Shown here: positions 42,408 to 57,400 of the stretch, piece by piece
Layout: each line of letters starts with the position of its first letter
Numbering within the stretch: position 1 is the stretch's first letter
NCBI GenBank assembly: GCA_963921825.1
Contig: OY997588.1
Span: 157,667,618 to 157,731,617, forward strand
DNA: 64,000 nt
DNA from: Erodium maritimum
Taxonomy: Eukaryota > Streptophyta > Magnoliopsida > Geraniales > Geraniaceae
Reading direction: 5' to 3'
Position numbers and translations under genes: made by a program
Notes under the pieces: model-generated
What the model was told of the DNA's origin: nothing
Seen by the model: the letters and a program-made list of their open reading frames with translations, nothing else
Databases searched by the model: none

Positions 42408-45400
42408 TTAACCGAACCCAAAACCTTCGTTGGCTTCATGAATTGCAAGCACGAGCCTCTCCTCCAAACGTTCTTTCGATGGATACTCCGGCAAATCCAA
42501 CTGATTGAAACTGCACAAGACAACAAGTTAAGATAATGAACTCAACTTAACTAATTTGGATATCAAAGATAATTTGATTGAAAAACTGATCGGTTAAAGA
42601 ACTGGAAAAATATTTGGATTAAAAACTGGGGTTAATTTTCAAAAACTACCCTAAAGTTTTGTCCACTGAGAAACTGTGCTGAATGTTTAGAATGAATGGT
42701 CTGGGCAGTTTTCACGGATTCAACAGATTTTGTGGGCAATACATAATGCATCCTATAGTTGTGTGAGCAATACTTTATGGTAGTTTTTGACAATTATCCT
42801 GTTACGTTATTCTAACGGAGGTCAGTGGACAAAACTTTAGTATAGCCTAAGAACATGGACAAAACTTTAGGTAGTTTTTCGTTTGTGGACAATACTTCAG
42901 GTTAATTTCTGACAATTAACCCTAAAAACTGTACATAAAACCGATGGATTTGACATTATGGATTCTAACTCATAACCCTAGGCCCTTTAGAATTGTATAA
43001 CCAATTCGATTACGAACTGCACGTAAAGCCGGGGCATTACCATGTATGCGCGGAGGGCAAGTGATCGGGACTCCCATATGCCTTGTGGATCTGAAACTTT
43101 TGTGCGCCGGAGATTCCTTGGAGCACACTGAAGCCTTCTAAAGGTACCTGAAAGTATTGACCAAAAACCATTAGCTTCACAGATAGAGATATCAAGGTTC
43201 GAAAACCCGACCTTCGAATGAAAACTAAGAACCCACCTGAACCACCAGATCAAGTGGAACGGATGGTTCAGATTTTCAAAAACCCATTATTGATGGCATG
43301 AATTTTAAATATCCAGAACTTGGGATTTATTTTTATTATTAAACCCCCTAAAAATCATGGGCGGCTGGATCCATTTGATCTAATAGCCCAGAATGAGTTC
43401 ATAGTTTTCATTTTAAGCTTGGCTTATAGTAGATAGTTTCCCCATGCAAAGTCAATTGAATTTTTTTAATAAAATAGGATAGTTCCTAACACATTTTAAT
43501 TCATGTTCTCCGAAAGTCAATTGGCATGCTATTGGTAACATCTTTTTGTGTTCGTTATATGCACTGATCTTCCAGTACAAACCTTCAAACACTTCGAATT
43601 GTATATGAAAATTAATTGACCGAGTTTCACTTATCTAATTCGGTGGAAACCGGTCAACACTTCCATTCATAGATATCAGTTGTTAAGTTTCACCGAGTTC
43701 GTTATCGGTATTGTTTAGAACACTAAGCATCCTACAGAGATAGGCTTTGAAAACTAACTAGTACTAACCTTTGAGGTGCCGGTAACGAACTGTAAAAGCC
43801 GAGCCTTGTCTTCTTTACTGAAGGCCTGAACAACCTCCCAAAACCATTGTATAACCGGAGAAGCTCCACTATATCCCGAGTACTCCGTGTTCGCTCTCAT
43901 GTCATCCACTGAAACACATCGACATACAAAAAAACTCGATTAAATAGTAGGAAAATCGTTATTTACATATACCCTCAACGAACTTTGATTTTTAAAAACA
44001 CACGCGCACGTTTGCATAATCATAAAAAACTGATAATAGATTGTCGGGGGTATGTTTTTGAATAAAAAACACATCCACATAAAAAAAATCTCATTGAATA
44101 ATAAACACCAAATTGATCTTCACGTTCTAGAACACTCACGGTCGATATCGGGAAGTCCGCTTATCAACAACTCGAGCTCCTTATCGTTAAAGATCGATAT
44201 CAAGTCTCCACGGATTAATTCATTAAACCCTTCGAGAAAAGCGTTGATCTGTGGACGAATAGCGGTGGTCAACCGATGCTCGGCGACCAAATCAACGTAT
44301 TGGTGCTTATTTTCTTCAGTAACTTTCATGTTCCGTCCACCGGGAATGAGCTCATAGTCCGTTACCTGAACACAATAACAAAGTCAATACATCGAAAACA
44401 GACCCGTGAGGTAAGGAACAGGATTCAGAGAGATCCTTACTTCGGTTTTTTCGCACAAAATCAACTTCTCCTCGTCAGCGTCGATGCTAAAGGTGAGGTC
44501 TAAAACATCGCTGATATCATTCTGCCAAAGTCGATATACAACAATAATTAAAAGGAGACAAAAATGACAGATATGAGAAGTGGCACCAGTATCTCTTGCA
44601 TTCTTTTTAGGGATAATTGAAAAAAGTAACCCAGAGGTGTTCACGTTTTGCAACTTGTGGCCCTATTCTTTGATAATCATAAAAAAGTACCCTGAACTTG
44701 TCTTTTTGTTCTGATTTGTAGAAAATTGTCAATATCACCCTTACAATTTCTATTTAAAAAGTACAAACCAAAATACAAATTTTTATCTCCCTTAGTTTTC
44801 TTCCTCTTTGTACTATAAAAAGAGTAGGATATTTAAGAGATGGAAAATTTTGTATTTTTTGTTCTTTAATTATTATTTTAAAATTTAAACTTTCAAAGGA
44901 TAAAATTATCATTTTGAAACAAATTTATACAAAGTGAAAAAAAAAGGACAGGTTCAGAGCACCTTTTTGCAATTATCAAAGAAGAGGGCTACAAATTGCA
45001 CAAAGTGAATACATCAGGGCACTTTTTAACAATCATCCCCTCTTTTTAATATATTAGTTGAACAGAACTACCGTTATGCATTGCCCACAAGCACATGACT
45101 TATGAATTTCCACGTGTCGCCCGTACAAGACATCAACCATCCAAAAAAAATTGGTTCAACTTTCCAGAAAGGAATCAAATTGAAATCGGTTTTGGGACAT
45201 TTTAGAATTTACACTCGTAAGCTACGTGACAAAAAACGAATTTTCTGACGGTTTCTATGATAGTGAGATGAGTAAAATCATAAGGGTAGTCATGTGTCTG
45301 GTAATTCACCCAAAAAAGAAATAGTGGCATTACCTCAAGCATCCACTTCAGGTTCTTGAAATAATCAGGATCGATAGCTTCAATATCATGATAAGTAACC

Positions 45401-48400
45401 TTAACTCCTAAGATATGCTTGTAGAATGATCGCGTGAAATGGACGTCCAAAAGTTGACCATCAAAAAGCGCTTTCCCAACCTGTAAAACAATCGATTAAT
45501 AAGCCAAAAACATAAACCTGCATTAAATCGATCAAATAAAGTGAGAAAAAAATCGACACTCACAACTCGACCGACAAACTTGAAGTACGACAAATGCTCA
45601 GTCTGATAAACCGAGTTCGGGTTCGGCTGGAACGTCAAGTCGTTCCCGACCGTCGTGAATAAAAGTGCTCCTCTATCAAATATGACACGAGACAACAATT
45701 GATACCATTCCCTTGTAAGTCCTCCGGCATCGATACCTTCCTCGCCTTGAAACTGAACGGTCAACCGTCCCTTCAAATCTTGGGCCGACCGCATACGCAG
45801 TTGATTATACGAGTCTTCAAGAATGTAAGCTCTTCGGACCGAAATCCTAAGCGGCCCGTGATGATGATCGTGTTGGTGCTTGACTTTCGATCTGAAATGG
45901 GACCGCTTATTGTCAAAATCGATAAGCCGTGGCACCTTCAGCATGAGCGAGAACGACTTCTCGAGCAAGTTAGGGTTTTGCCGGATAAAACCATTCAACA
46001 ACTTCCTATGCCTATCTGAGAACTTCACAAAAGCAACCTGCTTTGAAGTTTTGGCCTCTTCTACCTCAGAAGCAGAAACAGTAGCGAATTCATGAGCAGA
46101 ACCGGGCTGAGATGGGCTTAGCTTCTCACACATGACGAAGAACGATTCGATATATGGCAAGAGATTCTGAGTACCGGGCGGAAGAGACGAAGAAGATTTC
46201 GAATCGGGTGAAGAATCTGAGTAACTCTCAATCTTGCTAATGCAAGTGCTCAGCTCTGACCACAAAGGCTCTAAGGCCACACTGATACTCGATAGTTGAG
46301 AAAGCGAAACGGCGTGATCCTTTTCAGTCTCTTGTTTCTTCTCTTTGTCATCGATCAAGGGTATGGTGAGTGAGCTTATAGCTTGAAGAACCCGTAAGAT
46401 TGCAGCTCCATCTGATGATGCCATGCTGAGGAGAGCTTGCATCGTGTCACAGAACATGTGTAGCTCGGTTTTAGCGGATTTGGTTAAGCTCTGAATGGAG
46501 GCTGAGAGCTCGGTGATGAACAGGTGGCTATGAGCAGGAGCGATTGATACTAGCTTCCTCATCACCTCGGCCACTAGAGAATACGCTGTATCAGATAAAC
46601 TGCATGGATAAAATGTAGCGAATCAGACCCGGTGCTTATAATGAAAAATAAAAACATAAATCTTGATGACAAAATCACAAAAGCATAACAAACAGAATAT
46701 ACAGTTGGTGAGTTATTTATTTTGCACTGTTAAAAATTAAAGGAAAAGCAGGAAAACCCCCTTAAAGTAATAAAACTTAATTCTTTTAAAAAAGTAATTC
46801 AAGAAAAAGATTTTCTATATGTCAGAAGATAAGTTCAGATTTTTTTTGTTTATTTTCATTCAAATGAAATATTGGTATTTTAAAAAAGGGTTAATTGTCA
46901 AAAAGTGCACTAAGGTTTTGTCCACCAACAAAACACACCTAAAGTTTCGTCCACGCTTTTAGGGTGCACTAGAGTTTTGTCCACCGACTTCCTTTAGAAA
47001 AACGTAACAGCTTAATTGTCAAAAACTACACTAAAGTATTGCCACACAACTATAGAATGCATTATAAATTGCCCACACAACTTTAGAATGCATAATGTAC
47101 TACCCACAAATCTATTGAATCCGTGAAGAACTGCCCAGACCTTTCATTATGAACATCCCTGTTACATTTTTCTAACGGAAGTCGGTGGACAAAACTTTAG
47201 GTGTGTTTTCATTTGTGGACAAAACTTCAGTGCACTTTTTGACAATTAACCCTTAAAAAAAATTGGGGAGTCATGTGCGTGTTGATGCTAGCAGGCATTA
47301 CTAATAAAGAGAACCGTACATATCACAAGACCTCTTTTTATTTTGATGATACCAATTTAACCCTTGAATGCTAGCAAGCATTACACAAAGAGAGAACCAG
47401 TATATAAATCTGTAGACATGATGAGAGGGGCTCAAAGACAAGTACGAGACAACAGAGAAAACCTATACACTTAAGTGACAATAAAAATTTGCACACCATA
47501 CCCTTCACGAGCAAGCAATGAACATAGAAGGCGGAGTTCGGATTGTGGAAGATCCAACAATATGCTCTCCACATCACATTCCGCTTTCACAGCTTCAGTC
47601 GTAGAATCAACAGCACTAGATGATGCAGAAGCAACTCCGGAAGAAACAGCACCAGGCTGCGCATTTACCTCAGCATCCGAAGTAGGAACCTGAGGATCCG
47701 ATGGTTGTTCGGTGATAGCAGGTGTACTGGATTTGTCGGACAAACTCGATTTATTTTCAGCGTTATCGATGATGACTTCCAATAAGGTAAGCAGCTGAAA
47801 AAAAAAACATTGTCAGCATTCAAAAATTCTCAACTATCTATCCATAAGTTTAAAAGTTTTTGACAGCCCCCTTAAGCTTTTTCTTGTCTCATTTAACACC
47901 AATTCCGTCAACTTTGGGGTGCGAAATGATGAAAATACATGATACAGTCATTTTTTGCAATTACCAACATAAATTCACACACACAAAAAAGCACCTGTTC
48001 AAGATGGGCTATGCTCCTAAAATAAAGAGGTTGATTCAAGAGACTCAACAGCAATGCAACTGATAAATATCCATCCTGGTGATTTGTACTCATTTTATCG
48101 TCTTCAGCAGCCAGTACTGCCTTACCACGAGCCTGACTAATATTATCCTGTAGCTCCTGTTGGGCTGGGCCCAACAGCCTAATCTGAAGCAAAATCTTCG
48201 CCACATAAGGATGGTTTCGAGCCAAGTATGTAAGAGTTTCAAGAGCACGGCGTGACACCAATGGAGGGACTCCTAAACAGTAAGAGTATATAAGAACCAG
48301 ATAAATAAAAAAAATTAATAATGTCAACTTCAAATACTGGATATGCAAGAGTCTTACAGACATCCTTGCATTTTTTTTATTCTGAAGTCACCCTGATGAA

Positions 48401-51400
48401 GTTTGTTTTTGTTTAGTTTACCCTATTTTGAGGTTTAATGACAAAAATACCTTGTATGTAAAAATAAAGAACTACAAAAATATGGAAAATAGACAAATTT
48501 AGAAGAATAGGGTGTCTGTCCTTTTAAATTCATTTTAGGCATTTTTTTACTACCTTTGTTTCATATACAAGGGTCATTTTCACCATTAAACCTCAAATTA
48601 GGGTAAATTGAAACTTAACAACATTCAATATGGCGAATTTATACAATTTAGAGGGTAGTGAATTGAAAACCGCTCAAAGTACAGGTTAGTGAAATGTAAT
48701 TATTCCAAAAAATAATACATTAACTAGAGTAAGCAATAACTACTACTAAAAAGACGTGATTTCATATATTAAGCGATAACCATTATCGAATACTTGTTTT
48801 TTCAATCCAAATTGATTATAGCACACCATATTAAACTGTATTTGCTGATTGGAGAAAATTAAGAATCAAAACACCGCATCTTACCATCAAAAGACTGAGG
48901 ACGAGAATACATCATGTTACTCTGACACGCATATAATCGATAAGATTGCTCAACAGCATTGGACTGCCCAGCAGGTTTCCTCACATCAAGCATCAGCATG
49001 TCCATGAGAATTTTCACAAGAGCAGTTCGGGTTTCACTATGAGCACATAAATTCAACAGGAGCCTCTGCAGATGGCCTTTGTATAGTGGCTACAAAATCA
49101 CATACATATATGTAGAGGTTATAAAGACATTTCAGAAACGATGTACACACACATACACACCAAGGGTAGATCCGTGAATTCATACCTGAACTATGCGAAG
49201 CAATCTAATCATGGCTTGCAGAGCATCGGTGTCTACCAAAGGAGCCCCATCAGTTTCAATTAGCTTGGCACCGGCAGACCTGCGTGAAGCAATATTTCCC
49301 CTTGCTCGGTCAAGACTTAATCCAATGTCATCACCTCGTCTTGAAGTCTCACCCCTACGATTCCTATGGTGCATTCCAAATAGAGCACGGTTATGGTAGC
49401 GATGAGCCAATCTCTCTCTCAACATGTGTGCCTCAGCAACAAGGGCGGGTGTGAGATTGGCCAGTATAGCATCAGACGATGTTAAGAGAACCTGAGGATT
49501 AATAGATAAAAAGGGGGAAATTCCTTAAAACTACCTAAATTAATCGACAGGAACATAAAACTGCCCTATGAAAACACATGAGCTTTGACCTACCCCTTGT
49601 TTGAGACACAGCACATTTAAGAAAATTTCTATTAAAAGGAACATAAATGCTAGAATATTCTGTTGAACTGAAAGGAAAATTTTAATTTTTCAATTGCCCT
49701 AGAAACAAAATTTTAAGAAGTAGATAATTTTAATTTATGTTAGTTGTCCTTGAAATGAGAAATAAATATTTATTTTAATTATGCATCATCATTTCAATAT
49801 TTAAAATTGTTTCTATTTAAATTACTTATGAAAATTTTGGTATTTTTCAGAAGGTCCAGGGGTAAAATAGTCATTCTGTTCAAAACTAAAATAAATACAG
49901 CTGTGTACAATTTTGCAGACAAAGGGTAGTTTAAGTTCATAGGTATTCATTCAGCAAACTATATCTTAATAACCAACTTACCTCTTCCCTCAATTCAGAA
50001 GGAAAGGTTGCAATAATAGAGACAGTGTCCATTTCAACAGGTTGACCTTCCAATTCATGAGATTGATGCACCCTTTGTGCTTGCTGCTGGGCCAAAACTT
50101 CAGCCCGTATATCCGGAGGAAGGGCGGCTAGAAATTCCGGATCAATATCCTCAGCATTTTGAGGTTCAGCATTTGAAGGCTGTGGCACTTGGGCTTGCTG
50201 GGCCGAAACAACCTCAGCACGTAACTCATCAGGAAGAGCATCCAGAAATGCAGGATCTATTGCCCCAGCACCGCTATCAGTACTAATTTGCTGCTCTGCT
50301 GGACCATCATGATCTTCACGGCTCGAATTTTCAGATACTTCAGTCACACTGTGAAGCGATACATCCCTTCCAGCATTTGATCTTCTCATGCGAATCGCTT
50401 GGGAATCACTCAAAGGAGCTCGATCAGCAGAACCATGTCGATCTCCACCATCTTCATGCCCATCAGCGCTTCCAATTTCAACATCAAGGCTTCGGAGACT
50501 CTCCCCTAAAGTTGCTCCACTACCACCACTTTCTTGACTCACTGCTTCAACATCACGAACAGCAGCGTCATTGTGCTCAAACACAGGTCTAATTTGAGTA
50601 TTACTAGAGTTCTCCATCACAGCCGAAGGATCGGGTACATTACCACAAATATTGTTTTCATTGTTATCAGTTTCGGACCCTGTACCAGGTTCTTGTACCT
50701 GACTCGCTTTACTTTGGAGATCCGAGGTTGTTGTGTTTTGTTCAGGATCGTCAGGGATTGGTCGGCTTAACTGTGAAACAAGCAGTTCTTCAAGTCCTTG
50801 TGGTAAAACACTTGAGGAACTTGATCCACCAGTTTGCTGGTTCTCATCCGTCCACATGTTCAAGCGGGGCCCATGGCGTCCATTTCTAAGTGACCGAAAT
50901 ACAGTATCCAGTGGTGATGAGTTCTCCAGATTCCTGTCTGAAAGAACCGCATCCTGGTTACTCTCTGGAAACATCAAGACAGCGATCAGGGATACATGAC
51001 AAAGATTACGAAATCAAACACGGAACTTTGTTTTTGTTTCAAGTTATCCTAATTTGTGGTTCAAAGACGAAAATGCCCCATATATGTACAATTTAAATAT
51101 TATTTTGAAAGTACAAATTATAAAGGACAAACACCAGTCTTCTTAATTTAAAATTTGCATTTTTTGTACAATTATTTCAGGTTTTTTCAAGTTTTTTGTT
51201 TCTTAAAGAAGGGCATTTTCTTTAGGTTACATTAAAATAAAAAACAAGGCTCATTGGGTGAATTCAAACAATTTAATGCATAAACTATTACATCAATTAG
51301 ATTTTCAAATAAAGGTCATTTTCGTCATAAAACCTTATATTAGGTTTTCTTTCTTTTCTTTTAAATATTAAATTGATTAGTCAAGCTAGTGAAAGGTCGA

Positions 51401-54400
51401 ACTACTAACTAACTGAAATTTGAAAAGGTTGGATGGGACTAACAGTCAATCTTTTAAAGCCAAAGATTACAGGATTTTTATTTTTAAAAATAAATTATTA
51501 AAATTTCTTTTGAAAAACTCAAACCTGTCATATAAATATTTGAACAGTAACTACCCCAAATTAAAAATAAAAGTTGAAGATGTTTTCAAAGCCGCATACC
51601 TGTCTGTCTATTAGACGCTAACATCAGCGAGGACGGGCCCACAAGGAGAGGATGTTGCGAGGAAGCAGTGACATCGCCTGTTCTGCCTAATAAGTTGTAA
51701 ATGGAAGTAGTACGACCCTGACGTCTAGAACCAAAAACTTCAACCGGCATCACATGGAGAGTTTCATTGGTCAAACTATGTTCTCTACTGAAGACCTCAA
51801 TATGGTCAAATACATTGATTCCATTAATTCCTTCCTCGAGTCTAAGTATAACACCATCCTCGTCATCGTCCTCATCATCATCTTCTTCTTCCATCACCTC
51901 CTCATCAAACTCATCATCATCAATATCATGATCGTCTTGGTCTGTGTCAGGATGTGGAAGATGATGTACTTCATCATCCTCTCCCAAATCATTATGCTCC
52001 TCCTCATCATCATCCTCGTCCTCATCTTCATCTACATCATCCCCATCATCACCTGACATCTCCTCATCATCATCATCTTCATCAATTTGTATTCCCACAT
52101 TATCAATGCCATTTTCAAGACCCCTGGTGTCGTCAGAAGTTTCATGCATATAATCATCACCATCAAGATCCTGATCATGTTCCATATCATCTGTTACAGC
52201 TTCAGATCCACCGTAAGTTTGGACAATGTTAAAAGATTCAACATTTTCACCTCCCACAGAATCACGATTCGATTGCGAAGCTGTTTCCATTGACTGAGAT
52301 GCCTCAACATCCTCTGCTCCTCCAGGTTGATTGTGATCAAGTGGTTTCAAATTCAATGACCTCTCAACCTTTCCAGCAGAATGAACATGTTCCTTGGTGA
52401 CAAGTTCGAGGGCTTTAATAAGCGCTGTAACAACTTTCGGTGAGTCAGTATGGTCAAGGTCCAATACCTGAAGAGTTTGAGTCAATGACTTGACCAAACC
52501 AACATCTACAAAGGTTCCAGCAGCTTCCGCCGATATGTATGAACCAGTAGGTGCACGAGCAGCAAGTATATCATTAAGCAAATCAATAAATCCTTGTATG
52601 TCACTTCCCGGCGGTCTAAACCCATTTGATGAATCAACGAAATCATTAAATATGAAACTTATCTCAGTAAAAACTCTTCTTCTTGCCTCCGAAGAACGAA
52701 CACAGGATGCCACCAGAAATTGACTCGTTCTTGTAGATAGTTTATGCATCCAATCAGTATCTTTCTTTTCTTTCTTCGAATTCTTCGAGCACGGCACGAA
52801 CTTGTGAAGAACATGGTGAAATATAGAACCAGCACCTTTACCAACCTCGAGATCTTTCCGAAGCAGTACATGAACACATGAAGAATACATCAGTAGTGCC
52901 TCCGTCAAAAGCTTCAAGATGAAAACAACCTTTGCTAGCGATGCAGTAGCTTCCTGACTCGTGGGTTCCTTCGATTCAGACACAAAGGCGACAGCTTTAC
53001 CCTTCCCCTTGATTGCAGCAACATCAATGTCCATGTCAGTTCTTGACTGTGCATCATCTGAAACAATCTCATCTTTTGATGGAGGTTTGAAACTGCACAC
53101 TGAATCAAGCAGAAGCTCGATTACATTGATGAAGCTCTGGCAAGATTTTCTATGAGCTTTCACACTCTTGGAGTTTGGATCAGTAGATTTTCCATGGCCA
53201 TTACTGCCCAATTGTGATTTCTCTTTCTCTTTGCTTTTATCTTTCTCACGATCCTTCAGCAAGACTACATATGGCCTTTCACCAACCATCTCAACTTGGC
53301 ACACAGACTGAGCAGCTTGCATAAAAATCACCGGATCACGAGAAATCACAGAGCTTAAGCTCAATAGAAAACTACGAGGTGTGACCCTTCCATTTGATTG
53401 CCTGTTGGCAATAGCTACAAGGCTATGCCGAATCTCAGATTCCATTGCTTGCTGGAGTGTTTGAGGATCTTCAAGAACATGACGGATAATAGTAGCAGCA
53501 AGGTTGTCAAACCCGGGAAAGAGGCTTCTTGTAGGTAAAGAAAGCAGCAAAGTCAACCCTCCAGAATCAAGGAAATTTACTGCCACAGAATGAGATTTAG
53601 TCAAAGTAGCGCATAGCTGCACAACTGCGTGCATCATTTCTGGAGGAAGCTCCTCCTTCATACAACTACAAGCAATATCAATAATCCTCTTCCCATCCTC
53701 CATGTCAATATGGATAGGAGATTGAGAGTTCAACTTATTCTGCTTCTCCTCGTCAATAGTAACAGATGTTTTAAGCTGCTCCATGATCTCAGGATTCAAT
53801 TTTTTATCCACCTGCAAGAGCCGGTCAATAGCAAGAAAAGCAGTTGCTACCCACTTTGGAGCTTGGGATTTATCCCACCGAAGAAGTAAATCTGTCGCAA
53901 TTTTGATCAATCCATTCTTGGAGGCCATCTCTCGTGCCGCTTCATCTTCTTGAAGAATCAAAGCAAGAACGTGAAAAAGAGAGAATAGCAGGGCGCTAAT
54001 CCCATTGTCTGAAATCGAACCGCACTCTTTTATTCGCTCAACTATGAAGGACACAATGGTTGACCGATAATGACCATCATTCTGGGAGCACAACATTGCA
54101 AGAAGGCCCCGAACCGGAAAAGCTAGAGTTCGCTTCATCTGCAAAAGCTTGGCACATGTTGACAACAACTCCTCAACAGGAGGAAGCTGAACCATCTCCT
54201 CTTCGACCACCTGACCATTCTCATTCACAGCCTCGTCCTTCATTTCTGACTCAGAGTTTCCAAGAGACATGGCAAGAGCTCGAGCAAGCTCATCATCTTC
54301 TTGGACTTCCTCAGGGTGAGAGAACAACCACTCCATTGCTAACTCAACACTATTTGAACCCACTTGCCTCAAAGCCTCTTCTGCTCTAGACCGAGTGAAA

Positions 54401-57400
54401 CCCATCTCTACTATGGTTGATATAGTCGTTTCATTAGGGGGAGGACCAATAACACGAGGATTTGTATTGCTGTTAACGTCTTTTACTTCAACCCCGCAAT
54501 ATATATGCCTAATGATGGAAATGATTGTAGTAATGAAATCATATGAGCAATCCGTGAACTGCTGATGAGTCCAAACTGGAAGTATTGCCTTGAGCACCAT
54601 GGCTTGGAGGGTCTTCATAAAAGCCTCTGCATCGCGTGGAAAAGGAATAGCTCCGTTCGTCAGAGGCAGTATAAGCAAGTGCTTTGTAAGCGGAGATAGA
54701 ACAAAAGATGATGTCACCAGGTGATCCATAAGTTTGCCATAGCTTGCTAATGGGCCGTAAATCCATGAGTAATCCGAACCTGAACCCTCCTTTTCACTTA
54801 GCTTTAAATTACTGTCATCAGTATCCATAGGAGATGCGGGAGCTCTATTAAGAGTAAATAGCAATTGGCTTGTAGCTTCAAATGTGGTCAAAACCGATTG
54901 AACAACTCCACGGCCATATAAACAATTTACAAGAACGGGATTGCAAGAATCGGGCCGATCCAAGAGAATGCCATCGATGAAATCAATAACCTTACCGAAG
55001 TAGCGACACTTTGTTGATACAGAAGATTCAGACCCTGAAGGATTTGTGTGACCCCCGAAATTCATGTGATCCAAAGCAATGGAAGCGAAAGTAGAAGCCA
55101 CTGATTTTGAAGAGGTCACATTTGAGGACTCATCTCGGCGACGAGTTGGTGGCAGCATCACCTTCCCCAACTCTTGGAATAAATGGGTAATGTGAAAAGA
55201 TAATGACCTCACCATGTCACAACACGAAGTATAGTAAGACCTCTGTTTATCATGTTCCTTCTTGCTAATAGAAAGATCCAATTGATTACCAGCTCCAAGT
55301 CTGGATTGAAACCCTGTAGAACGACCCAGATCACGGTACAGGTTTATGAGGTCAAAAAATTGAGATTCGATGCTAAATCCAGATGTTCTCCTCCTCAACA
55401 GTGGATCAAGCATCTGTCTGAGAGAATTAAACCGTTGCTCTTCAGTTTCATTTGCATTAGGTTCTGATTGTTGCGAGTCTTGTGACTCAGAAACAGTACC
55501 AGCAGGAGCATCCTCGGTTTCAATATTGGCATCCTCAAGAACAGCTATCTGCCATAGAACCTCGCGATGAACACGCCCAATATCCTCCAATACATCCTTG
55601 CTATCATTTCCGAATTCTGTGAGCAATGCAGTAACCCAACGGTTGTCTTTTGAAGCAGCGAGGAATAGAAGAAACTCAACAAGGAAAAGTGGAGAAAAGA
55701 TGGTGTTATCCAGTGTGCCCTTTGGATCCAACATAAAAGATCCAGAGACAACATTGAACCCATTCAAAACTTTCTTCAAATGATCTCCAAGAGAAGAACA
55801 GAAAGCATGTGCCAGTGGAGCAGAGTGATGTTGCGTGAAGCCCTTGAAAACCATGGTGCTATGTAAAGCAATAGACATCCCCTCAGATGATTGTGCAATA
55901 CTGGGCCGTAGTAAAAGCTTCAGTAGAGCTTCAATCCCTGATTTCTCCACAAATAGCCTACAAGTTTCAGAGTTTTCCATTGTTCTGTGAATCAATACCA
56001 TCAAATGAAAAACGCTTAGTTGAATGAAATGATCATTGCTGACTTCATTTTCTGTCACTTCAGAATCCATTTCCATTCCAGATGATCCTGAACTACTGTC
56101 CTCAAACGAAGCAAGTTTATCAATAATTTCAATGATTATATCCACACCAATGCTCCTCAACGAAGATACATGGCGCAAAAGCTCTTCAACAGCATTTGCC
56201 ATAGGAACAATAGCTTCATTCATTGCCACAATATATTTCTTGCTTGTGAAGATATTAACAAGAAAGCGCAATGCTGAAGATTCTTTCACAGCCTCCAAAC
56301 CTTTCGCATTGAGACAAATGGCGCCTATACCATTGGGAACACATGTAAGAGCCTTGGAAGAAGGAAGAACTCCAGCTGATACAGAAGATAAAAATGCCGC
56401 TGGGAGACCCATCTCATGCAACACAGTGAAACAAGTTGGATCCTTGTGGATGGTTTCGCTCATAACAGTTACAGCTGAGTAATATATGTCCCCTCCAAAT
56501 TTATCAACCTCCCAAAATATTTGCTTCAGTGTAGCTGGCAAAGCATTGTCATGTGAGCTCTGGGATCTGGTAGCGTTAGCAGGAGAATATGTAGCAGACC
56601 CTAGAGCCTTTAATATAACTTTGATGAGCCTCTTTTGGGTGTATAATTGATCGCCAATTACCATTGAATTGTCATTTGCTGCTAGACCAATAAGTCGGTG
56701 TACTTCAATCTGAAGTCTCTGCGCTAAGAGCTCGACTCCACCCAACTCTTTGAATGTAGAAACGGCAGAGCTACTATAATCCATAAGTTTCTGTAATGTT
56801 TTCACAGCAAAACATACAAGACGCATATGCATAAGATCAGAGTCCTCTAAAAGGGGTAAGAACGTGGGGACCATTCCTGACCCTCTAAGATTACTCCCCG
56901 CAGCTGAGGTGGAAACAATATGGAGCAAATAAAACTGAAGAAGAGCTTCCACAAAGGAAACTGATGATGGGTCATTGGAGGAATTCAGTGAGAGAATAGC
57001 CCTCTGAAGCACATTAAGAAGAATTACGCGGTTCCCACCAGCAAAACTTATGCTGGATCCACTCAAGATTCGTGCTCGCTCGTGAGAAGAAGTGTATGCC
57101 GCTAATTGAGCTCCCAAGGCCAGCATTGCAAGAGTTCTGATTGACCCAGGAACAGTTTCTTCAGATCGTACGATCCTGATTAACTCATTTGTATATTCAG
57201 GTTCATTTGCAAAGAACGATGAGAGCCCATCATTAGCATCACTAGATTGAACAAGCACAATGAAGGAAAGAAGGCAAATCCTACTGTACAGCCTGCATAT
57301 CCTTGGAGAACGGAAAGCATGAGCGTATCTGATTCTGGTTAGCAATGAAAATCTAAGATCGAGAGGTACATGGTATTGCTCAATGCACTGTTTCATCAGT

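Noticed and set aside
51754-52232. His- and Ile-rich plus-strand frames
   Set aside because: They are the antisense of the Asp/Glu tract of UPL.
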